DNA from: Tethya wilhelma
Taxonomy: Eukaryota > Porifera > Demospongiae > Tethyida > Tethyidae
Length of the DNA: 64,000 bases
Assembly (NCBI GenBank): GCA_964030475.1
Contig: CAXIPT010000001.1
Coordinates: 27,224,445-27,288,444 of the forward strand
Direction: 5' to 3'
Every line of letters starts with the position of its first letter. The stretch's first letter is position 1. The translations under genes were made by a program, and so were the position numbers. Below are positions 8,846-19,613 of the stretch, in pieces. The notes under the pieces were generated by a model. It saw only the letters and a list, made by a program, of their open reading frames with translations, did not search any database and was not told the DNA's origin.

Positions 8846-11800
8846 CAGCAATCTAGTTTGGACGATGCCATATCTGTCATCTCCCATCATGCCGGTGACC
8901 TGGCCGATGGGTCCGGGATGGGGATGCACGTCCCTCCAGGGGAGGACATCTCCGAGAGGATCCCCAGCCACTCCTTCATCACCCCTGATGACCATACCAT
9001 CATCAAGTCAGAACGTAAGCACTTAATGCCATTTTATCTCTATGCTAACTACAGACTTGAACTGTTGTTTCTGTGGAAGTCTCTATTTAACTGTAGACTT
9101 TCAACTGTTTTTATTAAAGCCTAGTTATGCAAGAGTGCATGTCTGATTTATGTAATAGTTATCCTGGGCGAAGCCCAGGATAACTATTTTATCCCAGATG
9201 TATAATTAGTACCCAGTGTAGCTGTGTACACTTGCATACATAATTAAGTGTTATTGTCAGCTTATTGTTTTTATTGCTACCAGAGGACTATAAACCCAAT
9301 CCTAATCTTAGCTTCTCTCCAGTTTCCATGGATATCCCTCCAGTATCCATAGAGATCCCTCCAAAATCTCCTAGATGAGTATAAAAAGAGCCATGTTTTT
9401 TCAGTCTCATCCATAGCTTGTATGAGACTAGTCTGTTGCTTTTGTAAGGAGTAGAGAGTTGCTTTGCAAGTGTAAAATGCTTGGATATTTGGAATTAAAG
9501 AAAAAGAGAAGACTTCCTGATCATGTGGATGAGAATAAGGAAAACATTGAGAGTCCCCCCAAGAAGTGTCGGTTTTCCTTTGCTTCACAAGAACAGATAG
9601 AGGCAGCTTCTCTTGGTGTGTTATCACCAAATACTGATCGCTCCAACAAATGGGCATCTAGAGCGTTTGAAGCCTGGAGAATTGAGAGAAACAAGCATTT
9701 TGGACTAGAAGAACAATGCCCTGATAGTCTCCTAGCTGATGGTGATATTGAAGCACTCTCTTATTGGCTTTCTAGATTTGTTCTTGAAGTGAGGAAAGGA
9801 GATGGACTGAATATCCTCCAAAATCTCTCCACTACCTGCTTTGTGGGTTACAGAGAATTGTACGAGCATCCCATCCTGAAATCAACATATTCGACAAAAG
9901 TGACAAACATTTTGCCATTTTTCGAAAGATTAGAGATAGCGAATATCATCGACTTCATACGAAGGGAATTGGAGCAAACATCAAGCATTGTGAAGTTTTC
10001 ACACCTTCTGATGAGCATCAGATGTGGCAATCTGAAACAATTGGTATGTATTCACCATTAGCACTTCTAAGAGCTGTTTTTGTTTATAATGGTAAAAATT
10101 TTTGCTTACGAGGTGGAAAAGAACAAAAAGACCTGAAGTTGTCCCAGATACAAAGAGGATACGATGAAGAACTTGGAAAGGCCTACTACATTATTTTATG
10201 TCGAAAATGGCAGCAAAAATCGACGTGGATGTGATCTCCATCTGAAGAACAAAACTGTGAAACAATACGAGCAGCCAGAACTGGGGATACACTGTCATGT
10301 GTACCTTCTTGATCTCTACTTGAACCTACTACCTATTGGATCTGAGAAGTTCTACAGGAAACCTCTTTCTCCAAGTACTTTTATGGATGATTGGTATTCT
10401 TCAGATCCATGCAGTAACTACTTTCTTGACAATCTAATGAAGACCACATCACAAGAAGCAGGGATAAAAAAGCCCCTAACCAACCATAGCCTTAGGGCTG
10501 GTGGTGCTACCGCTATGTTTCAAGCAGGCATTTCAGAGAAACTTATTGCTGAGCGCACAGGACATCGTTCACAACAAGCACTGCAACTGTATGAACGAAA
10601 GACAAACTTTGATGACAACCATGTTTCAGCTGCCATAACTGGAAGTTCTGGAGCTGAACGCCCCTCTTCAATCTCTTTTCAGGCTACTATGCAACACTCA
10701 TCACTAGAGGATACATCATGTACATCAGGTACACCCATGTTTAAGTTTGATCTTCCTAATCTCAGTGTCTCAGAAGTGGAGACGGTGTTTTATAACATGT
10801 CCCTTGAAAGCCTTGATTGGGTAACCAAAGATATTGTTCATGAGCTGTTCACTCCATTCTAACCACACTGTTGTGTTGATTTTCAGTGGATATGTTAGTG
10901 GAATCTGTCATTTTTCATTATCATTTCTTTACGAATTTCAGTGATTGTATTCATCTTTATTCACCAATTTCTAACCATCTAACTTCTTTCATTTCCTTGT
11001 AATTGAGGTTTCACAAGAACATCTTACTCAAAAATAACAAATTTATTGCTGGAAAATTTCCTTTGAAGTACTAATTACATCTGGGATAAAGTTATTTAAA
11101 AGCAAAAGTTTGTATTTGGAAAAGATTTGTCTTAATTTTATATCTCACAATGATTTTAGTTTCAAAAGTTTTCCTCCTGCATGTTCTTATTAAATACTGT
11201 AAATTCATGTCTTCATTCCTCTTTCTCCCTCCCCCTGCAGCTCTCATGGTGGACCGTAAGCCTCCTCCCCCTCTCATCCGTTCCTCTAGTGCTGGCACTC
11301 CCTCTACCTCATCCTCACTGGCCGGGAGAAATAGCGCCTGTGAACGTCGCACCAAGAGTGCAAAGGGCGGGGCTGCCAAGAGGAGCAAGTATCGTACGGA
11401 GGAGGAGAGAGTGGAGAAAGAGAAGGAGAGAAGAAATGCCAACAACCAGAGAGAAAGGTGTGTGCAGGCATTCATGGTGGCAGAATAATTATGTGTGTAT
11501 TTTTTTCTGTTGATCTTGTGTTGTGAGCATATGTGTCTCTTTGTATTGTTTTTTCTAACTGCCTGTCAGAAGCATGAACACACACTTGAGTTCATATATG
11601 TATTGTGTGTAGTTTACTCTCCATTTATTGCAGCTTGATAAATTTACTCCATCTTTCTCTCTCTTTCTCTCTCAGGATCCGTGTTAGAGACATCAACGAG
11701 GCCTTCAAAGAGCTGGGTGAGATCTGTCACGACTACCTCCAGTGTGAAAAGGCTCAGACCAAGCTAATGATCCTCCACCAAGCTGTGGCCGTCATCTCAA

Positions 11801-12276
11801 GTCTGGAGCACCAAGTCCGAGAATGCCACCTCAACCCAAAGGCCGCCTGCTTGAAGAAACACGAAGAAGAGAAAGCAGCGCTGAGACTGGGATCCACCAG
11901 TGACCAGGGACCGTCCGGGATTGATTCCATACCCGGCGGTGATTCAATGTCGACTGTCAACGGGAGCTCCAACCAAGCCCGACCCATTTCCCCGTCCGCC
12001 ACTCACTTCCCCTCCGGCTCCCCGTATCAATCTGTCTCCTCGCCTGGCTCCTCACAACAGTTCCCCTCGACATCGTACTCCCACCCTTCCCCCCCTCCAC
12101 TGACCCCCACAGAGAAAACCCCCCGAAAAAGTGACCCCCCAATGAAATCTCGCAAGAGCAGTGCTGGTAGTATAAGTCCGACTCTACAAAAGGCCAGAGG
12201 AGGTAGAATCCTCTCCACTAGTGCTATCGGAATGAGTAGCAGCAGCCCTGTTAGAAAATCAGAGACAACTGAATGA
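8846..12276 (+). CDS. E-protein (class I bHLH, TCF3/TCF4/TCF12/Daughterless type), 3' part
   Basis: Exons 8846-9014, 11241-11457 and 11676-12276 join in frame to about 328 residues; the 5' part is lost at the contig join. The first exon has [15 protein letters not shown], matching the SLDDA--VL--HA motif of E-proteins. The second ends in the basic region ([13 protein letters not shown]). The third begins [15 protein letters not shown] and continues [18 protein letters not shown], then [10 protein letters not shown], the E-protein hallmark after helix 2. E-proteins dimerise with tissue-specific bHLH factors and bind E-boxes. Unusually, about 120 Ser/Pro-rich residues follow the bHLH; in bilaterian family members the bHLH lies closer to the C-terminus. 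A long intron (9015-11240) holds a decayed recombinase element. Single-copy ancestry is inferred. Confidence 0.9.
9158..9184. repeat. Perfect 12-bp stem hairpin
   Basis: Arms GTTATCCTGGGC and GCCCAGGATAAC around loop GAA. It lies just outside the left inverted repeat of the recombinase-bearing element and may be part of its end. A comparable stem (AACCCTTG ... CAAGGGTT) sits at the start of the dispersed repeat near 25.8 kb. Confidence 0.8.
9182..11096. mobile_element. Element with about 30-bp inverted repeats enclosing a tyrosine recombinase
   Basis: 9182-9212 (core ATCCCAGATGTATAATTAGT) and 11067-11096 (core ACTAATTACATCTGGGAT) are imperfect inverted copies flanking the recombinase remnant. 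The element sits in an E-protein intron in the same direction as the host gene. Crypton-type recombinase transposons usually lack terminal inverted repeats, so these may be true ends of an unusual element or a MITE pair flanking an older insertion. Confidence 0.55.
9459..10862 (+). pseudogene. Crypton-like tyrosine recombinase (DUF3504-type), frameshifted
   Basis: The N-terminal part (ATG 9478 or near; basic KKKRR, then [18 protein letters not shown]) resembles the start of Crypton and ZMYM/QRICH1/KIAA1958-type integrase-like domains. The frame changes near 9805, after which [15 protein letters not shown] and [13 protein letters not shown] are readable, and again near 10165, after which the catalytic part runs to the stop at 10860-10862. 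Visible active-site pieces are H-x-x-R in [12 protein letters not shown] and the terminal Tyr in LQLYERK. Cryptons integrate through a tyrosine recombinase that cuts and joins DNA. With at least two frameshifts this copy should be dead. Splicing across the breaks is possible but no clear donor/acceptor pairs were found. Confidence 0.75.
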
Positions 12277-13594
12277 GTTTGCCTTCTTGTTTTTTTGAAC
12301 CGAGGTATTATATTATACAGATGGTGAATATAATTATTATTGCTGTGTAGTCTGTTCCTTTTTTGTATCACATTTTGTGTTTGTTTGTGTTATTAAATTT
12401 TTTGGTTTGTCAGTGAGGTTTAGTCCCTTTCCTGTCACCGTAAAGAGCACCATGTTGCTCATCATTCACAGCACACTGCACCATAACCCCATCACTCACT
12501 CTCACTCACTCTCACTCACTTGCACTGTATGTTGGGCTATTCTCTCTCTCTGAGTCTCACACACACTCACTCTCACTCTCATTGTGCAGTCAACCAGCTT
12601 GTGAGCTGTCTATCAGAGACTAGCACTTGGGTGTGTGTGTTGTTTTGAGTTTGGAGTTTCATTTTTGCCAACAGCTATAGATTGACGTTCACTGATGTTC
12701 ATTTGTAACCCTCTGGGTGTACATACGTATTGTTCTGCTATGGAGTATAATAGAATGTACATACAATGCACATGCAGTCTTTATCTATTGACAACGACAG
12801 CTGGACTCTACTTTCCTTTGAAAATCACTTCTCTCAAAAAAAGTCTAGTTTTATGTTTCTAAAACGTTCTCTTCTCTTGTTGGTTGGTTTTAATTTTTTC
12901 TGCTCTTCTTTTCAGTTTATCACGAGTCAGATGACTATATACTTTATTTGCATTATATAGCTATAGAGCAATGTTTTTGTACTTATATTATGTTTTATGT
13001 TTATGTATTAATGTGTTAACCAAAATTTTTGCTGTTCCGTGGCTTGTAATTATAATAATTTGGTGTTTGGTTTCAATGGCTACAATCTCTGTATGTATAT
13101 TTCTGTGAATTATAATTTAATTTTGTGTTCACTTATAAAAAATAGTATCATAGAATGTAACTTTCAATAAAAGGTGCTGGGCGGAGTCCATGTTGTTTTG
13201 AATTTTATTACGCATGCGCAATGATAAATGCCAGCTCAGCTGTAGGGGATCCCCCTGATGTCATTACATACCAAGGAGGCTCGAGCTCGAGCGCTCTGGG
13301 CCAGAGATATAAAACAGTACATCAGGTGAAGTTTGTGTGAGGCTCTGAAATGTATGTAACATTATGCATGTATGGAATTTCGATCAGACTACCACTCTAA
13401 GCTAGTGGCTATAGCCTCGGATGATTTTTTTCTTGTAATTTACATAATTTCCTATTGACACTACTCAATCGCTTGTTGTTCTTTTTTTCTAGGAAGTAAT
13501 AGACGTCTATATGAGATGATTCAAGACACACTGCTGTGATAAGTACTGTGTGACTCAGTGTGTGTGTGTGTGTCCCTGATCTGGTCAGGAGAGA
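12277..13594 (+). promoter_or_regulatory. E-protein 3' UTR, then promoter/leader of the next NLR
   Basis: 12277 to about 13180 is AT-rich 3' UTR with a CTCACT-type low-complexity patch at 12495-12590; AATAAA at 13166-13171 is a good polyadenylation signal. ACGCATGCGCA at 13210-13220 with TGATGTCAT near 13258 repeats the arrangement seen upstream of the first NLR. An acceptor near 13493 starts the exon carrying the NLR ATG at 13595. No other gene is seen. Confidence 0.5.
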
Positions 13595-16500
13595 ATGGCA
13601 GACAAGAACATTGTCATAGAAGATCAAGGGAACATAAAACGTACTCTAACACAATAGATGTCATACACTATTAAATACCAGCTGTTGTATTTCTGTTGAG
13701 CCTACTTCTTAACTGACCATGTGACATCATCTGGCTTGATTTATAGTGGGCTGGTAAACTTTACCAATCAAAGAATGTAACTTCAAAAATTTCATAGATT
13801 CAAGTATTATGCCCACTATGATTGTTAATACCCTTGCAGCCTTAAATCTTTTCACCATTGCGCGGGAATTGTCAGCTGTCATTCATCTCTGGTTTCGGCT
13901 GGGAGTACAGCTGGGCATTCCGTCTCACTTTCTCAAACAGATTGAAAGCAATCATAAAAATGATGGCGTCCACCGTCTGTTTGGTGAGATGATAACCTTC
14001 TGGCTGGATCACTGTCCTGACAAGTCCTGGGGAAAGATAGCAGATGCACTGAGGAACATTGACCAACCACAACTAGCAGCTCAAGTTGCTCAGTATACCC
14101 ATCATGGTGAGAGCATTGATTACCAGGTTACAATGGCTAGAACCATGTTGATGTGTGGATATGTTCTTTCTTTATCAGGAGCAGAGGACACAACACTGAG
14201 CCATGGCTATGAGCTCCCACCCCATTCTTACCAGCCTCCTGTTCACCAGCCTCTCTACCAGATACCCCCAGCACACCATTCTCTTCCATGTCTTCCACCA
14301 CCTGCTACTGGTCCACCGTTTGGACAGCCACCACCATTACAGTCTATGGTGAGTGTCCCGACATGAAGCTTAACTTTTATTTTTGGTGATCCTTACCCGT
14401 TGATACAACTGTTTCACACAATGTGTGTGTGTCTTCTCTCTAGAATACTCTGCCAGCCTCATTCAACCCTCAGTTTGGTGCCTCCTCTCATCTCCCCCTC
14501 AGTCTACCAGTCTACTCCACTAGCCCCTCATGGCCTTGGGGGACTCCTAATATGAGGAGCTACATGACACAGTGTACATCCAATCAGGTGCTGAAATACT
14601 GTATCAATTTGTAGCTTTATAAACTGTATCTAGATTGTGGACTGCTTTTTGGGGGACAGATTTAGAAAGACCTCCTGATAATGTTCATGTTTTTATGACT
14701 GATGACTTCAAGGTTATTGTCTTTGGTTGATTGCTATCCTTTGCTTCTGTACCACCATGTAGGTTGACCCCTCTGCTCTCATGCTGCAACATCTTACTCA
14801 TCCACAGCTGTCACTGCTCCACCAATCATCATCAGCCCCTGCTCGTTATCACAGCCAATCTCCGACTCCACCAAGAGAACACACTGTGTCTCACCACCCA
14901 CTGACCACCACTAGTGGTAGAGGTAAGAACTCTAGTTATTGCACATTACATTTGTCTGTGTGTGCATGAGTGATCACTATGTAATTGGTGATTCTCCAAA
15001 ATAATGCCCGCCAAGCTTTTCCGCTGCATGTACTATATGAAATTTTAAATGTGAAAGTCGGCATGGATACACATCTATTTGTGTAGGTATCATTGATACT
15101 AGTGTGTCCGGGTCATGTGACAGTGATGTCATGCCACCACCTCCAAAGGTTCCTCGACTACAAGAAGGTATAGTTGTAGTGGGCAGCTAATATAATGGAA
15201 GGTTTTATCGGAATCTTTTAATCCAGGGACAACCTGTAGAGTACAAGTCATTACTTCGACTCCAAGGATCTCTGATTTACCTCCAATGATTCATTCAATG
15301 TCAAGTCCTTCTCTACCCCAGCCAAGGAGAATCTCAAGGATTTCACATCTTAATCCTGTAAGCTATGTTCTACTTTTGTCTTAAATATGACAGTTACTTC
15401 ATTTGTTAACTTTGTCCTCGTACAGGTTGGTAGCATCACTGCCAGTCCTTCTGCTGATATGTGCATGGAAACTGAAACTGGACTGTCCCATCATCTCCCC
15501 TCACTGGGCCACTCTCAGGAAGGGTCTCTCTCACAGTCTCCATCTCCTTCTCTCCACCATAGTCCAGCCCCTCAGAGCAGCAGGCTTGAGATAGAACAAT
15601 CAGTGTCACCTCATCAAAATGCAACACAGTGTCACATACAAGGTACCAACCTCCTTGAAAAAATTATGCTTTATAAATTTCTAGCTATGTGGTATTTGTG
15701 TTTGTTTACATTTAATATGTACTTTCTGTCAGATGATAAGCTGGCCTCGTGTAAACAAGTATTACAAGTCTACTATTTCCATCAACCTGAAGTCCCTGAC
15801 AGCACATGTACAGCATGGCCACCGGTGAAAGGGACTAAGCATTTTACGTTAGCGTTGACTAACACTCAAGGGAAAAAGATGAATGACTTTGCATTTCAGA
15901 CAATCCAAGGCAAAATAGATGATATCATGAAGGCTAAGGACGAAATCTTGTATGAAGATGCCTTCAATGAGTTAGAAGATGGTGACAGGATTCTCCTTGA
16001 AGGAAGGCCAGGCTGTGGGAAGACCACTCTGATGCACAAGATAGCCAGGGACTGTGCTCTGGATCAGATTCTCCAATCACACATTCTATTTCTAGTACAT
16101 CTTCGCAGGTTTGGAAACAGAGCTGATATTGGTCTTAAGGACATCCTTTGTGCAGTCGATGCCATGTTCACTGAGGAAGAAATTGTACATCTCTGTTCAC
16201 AGATTAAAGCAACGCGTGGGAAGGGGGTTGTCTTTGCTCTTGACGGTCTTGATGAATACAACCCTGAAAAGAAAAAGGACACTTTTATCTTCAATCTTTT
16301 TCGAAAGAAATTGTATCCTAATGCTGTCGTTATCGTTGCCTCACGTCCAGCTGCAACTCAATCATTTCGAAGAACTTGTTCAAAACGTATTGAAATACTT
16401 GGCTTTCGTAGTAAGCAAATCAAAGAGTATGTTAGCAGCTACTTCGATGATCGGAAAGAAATGGCTGATGATCTGATGTCTTATTTAGATCTTCATCCCA

Positions 16501-18068
16501 ATGTGATGCACATGGCCTACCTCCCTCTGCACGTTGCTATGATATGCTTCCTGTATGACCACGACCACTCTTTACCGTCCACAGAAACTGAAATTTATAA
16601 AAAGTTCACTAGAAATACCCTTATTCGTTGTTTTGAAAAGACAAAAGATTCTCAGGACTCTGATTCAGATGAGCCATACATCATCAGTTCTATTGAAAGT
16701 CTTAAAAAAGATCACCAAGAATTGTTTGCTAAAATTTGTGAACTAGCCTTCTCTGCCACAGCATCTTCTAAGCAGTGGTTTTCATTTAACGATCCAAATG
16801 TAAAGAATAGTTTCCGGCTTAAGACTGGTAGCACTGGAAATGATGAAAGTACCCTAGGCCTGATTATCATCAATAGATTCACTGTTGGCAATGGTGTAGA
16901 TGAAACTTATACTTTTTTGCACCTCACTTTTCAGGAATACTTGGCAGCATGCCATGTAGCCAGCCAGACTAGTGATGAACAACATCAAATTATTAAGAAA
17001 TATGGCGCAAACCAGCACTTAGCACAGGTGTGGAAGTTCTATTGTGGAACTGCAACATTTTCTGATGTCCAATCATCAGAGAATTTGAAACTACTTCTAG
17101 GTAAATTGTTAAGTGCACGGAAAAAAGAAACTGATGTCTTGCTTTGTCTTCAATGTGCCTATGAAGCTAAGAATGATGTTGCCTGTAGCCACATCGTGAC
17201 ATCCCTAGAGGGGAAGCTGTCTTTAAGTGGTACATTGAATCCAACTGATACAACTGCTCTTGGGTATGTGCTATCCAGAGCTGACCAATCATCAACACCT
17301 TGTAATGAACTGTCGTTAACATCTTGTCGTTTTGGAGCTGAGAGTATGGATGCCTTGGTGAAGGCAACTGGAGAGGAAATACAACACTTGGAAATGATTA
17401 GGTAAAGAGTTGACTAATTGTAAAAGCTAAATTTTTTTCACAATGTAATAATGTATACTTTTATTCACTGTAGTTTCCATGGCTCCGAGATCAATGCTAA
17501 TGTAATAGATGATGTGGCAAAATTTTTAAAGAAAATGAAAACTGCTAAAAGATTAGAGTCAGTTAAATTGCATGGTATGATACATTACACATGACACACG
17601 TATGATTGTTCTCTCTATCCACACAGTCTCTCTCACTGCAAGTTACGAAAGAACACCCTCTCTGAGTTACAATCCCTGTCAGCCATTCCCTCTACTGTTA
17701 CTTCCTTAAAGTAGACTTTGGCAAATCTATTTTTATTCCTGATAAATTAATGTGATTACAGTGACTTCTCTATTTTGCAGTTTAGGAGACAATTCACACT
17801 TAGGTCCTAAGTCTGTGTCCGTGATAAAGAGAATTAAAGATGCTCTTCCCAATCTACAAACTCTTATGTAAGACTACGATGATATCGAATTTTTTACTGC
17901 TATTACAATGTCATGTAATTCATGGTATTTATATATACTTGCCCATAGATCGCCTTGGGGGCCTTTTACTTCAACTGTAAAGTATTTTGAACAATTCAAA
18001 CTGTTACTAGCTCTAAAGGAAACAGAGCTGCTACCAGACTTTGACCTGGAGGATGTGAAGGAAATAAA
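13595..18068 (+). CDS. NLR receptor: Death domain, linker, NACHT, four LRR exons; 3' end missing
   Basis: Exons: 13595-13640, 13840-14106 (Death), 14179-14348, 14444-14587, 14763-14922, 15087-15167, 15212-15357, 15426-15642 (linkers), 15733-17401 (NACHT), LRRs 17474-17557, 17627-17710, 17781-17867 and 17949-18068; about 1,090 residues. NACHT shows Walker A GRPGCGKTT, Walker B VVFALDGLDEY and SRPAA (sensor), with the winged-helix part behind. NACHT ATPase switching drives oligomerisation and Death-domain signalling in this family. Oddities: the acceptor of 15212-15357 reads GG where the paralogue has AG; the 90-base intron 15643-15732 has no stop and keeps frame if retained; there is no CARD-like exon and no terminal LRR exon before the 18785 junction. 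It may be truncated. Confidence 0.8.
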
Positions 18069-18108
18069 GTAAGTCACAGTGTTGAGACCATCCATATAAG
18101 GAAACATG

Positions 18109-18329
18109 TACTGTATAGTGGGTAAATTTGGCGAGACTTAAATTTGGCAAATTGCTGAATTAGTTTTCAAATCGCCAAATTAAAAATCACCAAACATTTT
18201 TATATGCACGCGTGTGCATATAAACAATGCAGCTTGTGGAGTTAAACGCCAAATTTGAAATTGCCTATCATGCTAAAATGCTAATTCGCCAAATTTTAAA
18301 CTCGCCAAATTTTCGCACTATATACGGTA
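18109..18329. mobile_element. MITE with TACTGTATAGTG / CACTATATACGGTA ends
   Basis: The left end TACTGTATAGTGGGTAAATT, reading on to TGGCGAG, is the inverse of the right end CTCGCCAAATTTTCGCACTA plus TATACGGTA. AAATTTGGCGA-type words repeat inside. It lies directly after the last LRR exon of the preceding NLR. Confidence 0.75.
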
Positions 18330-18784
18330 TATTGTAAGTAGTAGGGTTGTGCTACTATAGTACAATTTTTTCCTGATAACTATTAATAAGGCAATTTGTT
18401 TAATGATTAGAGTCAAAATGGATGAATATTTACAAGTGTTCTGTTCCACTAGCGGAATGACTGCTACGTATGCCTGATAAAATAATTATATATACTTTCC
18501 CTATAATGACTGTACAATCTGTTACACTCCATGATCACTCTAGAATCTTGTTGTTTTTACAGTTTAGCTTGGTCACTTTTGAATTTCACTTGGTTACCAA
18601 AATAAAGGAGTGGACAATCTGTATTAAACCTCGAGTAATAGACAATTAAATCAGAGCTGGGGATATGGATGCCCACATATGTCATGAATACTTTGTTCAA
18701 CTTGGCTTATACTGGAAATCGTGAAAAATTCGTAGTCGCTGCGGACTATGAAAATTAAACACACGAAAAATTGCAAAATAGTGA
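18330..18784. other. Non-coding stretch up to a duplication breakpoint
   Basis: It contains intron-like sequence shared with other NLR LRR introns and a short AT-rich piece (GAAAAATTCG type). Near 18785 the sequence abruptly becomes identical to the intron before the first linker exon at 3121, so this is a junction. No gene is seen. Confidence 0.5.
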
Positions 18785-18824
18785 AACCATGTTGATGTGT
18801 GGATATATTCTTTCTTTATCAGGA

Positions 18825-19557
18825 GCAGAGAACACAACACTAAGCCATGGCTATGAGCTCCCACCTCATTCTTACCAGCCTCCTGTTCACCAGCCTCACT
18901 ACCAGATACCCCCAGCACACCATTCTCTTCCATGTCTTCCACCACCTGCTACTGGTCCACCGTTTGGACAGCCACCACCATATGCATTACAGTCTGTGGT
19001 GAGTGGCTATAATGATGTCCTAATCTTTAGGTTTTACTTTTGACTACCCTTACCAGTTTATACACGTAAACAACTGTGTTCACATGATATGTGTGTCTTC
19101 TCTCTAGGATGTTCTGCCAGCCTCATTCAACCCTCAGTTCGGTGCCTCCTCTCATCTCCCCCTCAGTCTACCAGTCTATTCCACTAGCCCCTCATGGCCT
19201 TGGATGACTCCTAATATGGGGAGCTACATGACACAGTGCACATCCAATCAGGTGCTGGTATAGCCACATGTGTTTATGATTGCATGGTGACTGTCTACCA
19301 CATACCTACCTATAGAATATCATGTCCTCATTGATTGCTATCCTTCACTTGTGTACCACCATGTAGGTTGACCCCTCTGCTCTCATGGTGCAACATCTTA
19401 CTCATCCACAGCTGGCACTGCTCCACCAATCATCATCAGCCCCTGCTCGTTATCATAGCCAATCTCCGACTCCACCAAGAGACCACACTGTGTCTCAGCA
19501 CCCACTGACCACCACTAGTGGTAGAGGTAAGAACTCTATTTATTGTACATCACATTG

Positions 19558-19613
<56 letters not shown>

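Noticed and set aside
9459..10061. Host exon of the E-protein gene
   Set aside because: The E-protein frame joins 9014 to 11241 directly; this ORF has recombinase features and frameshifts.
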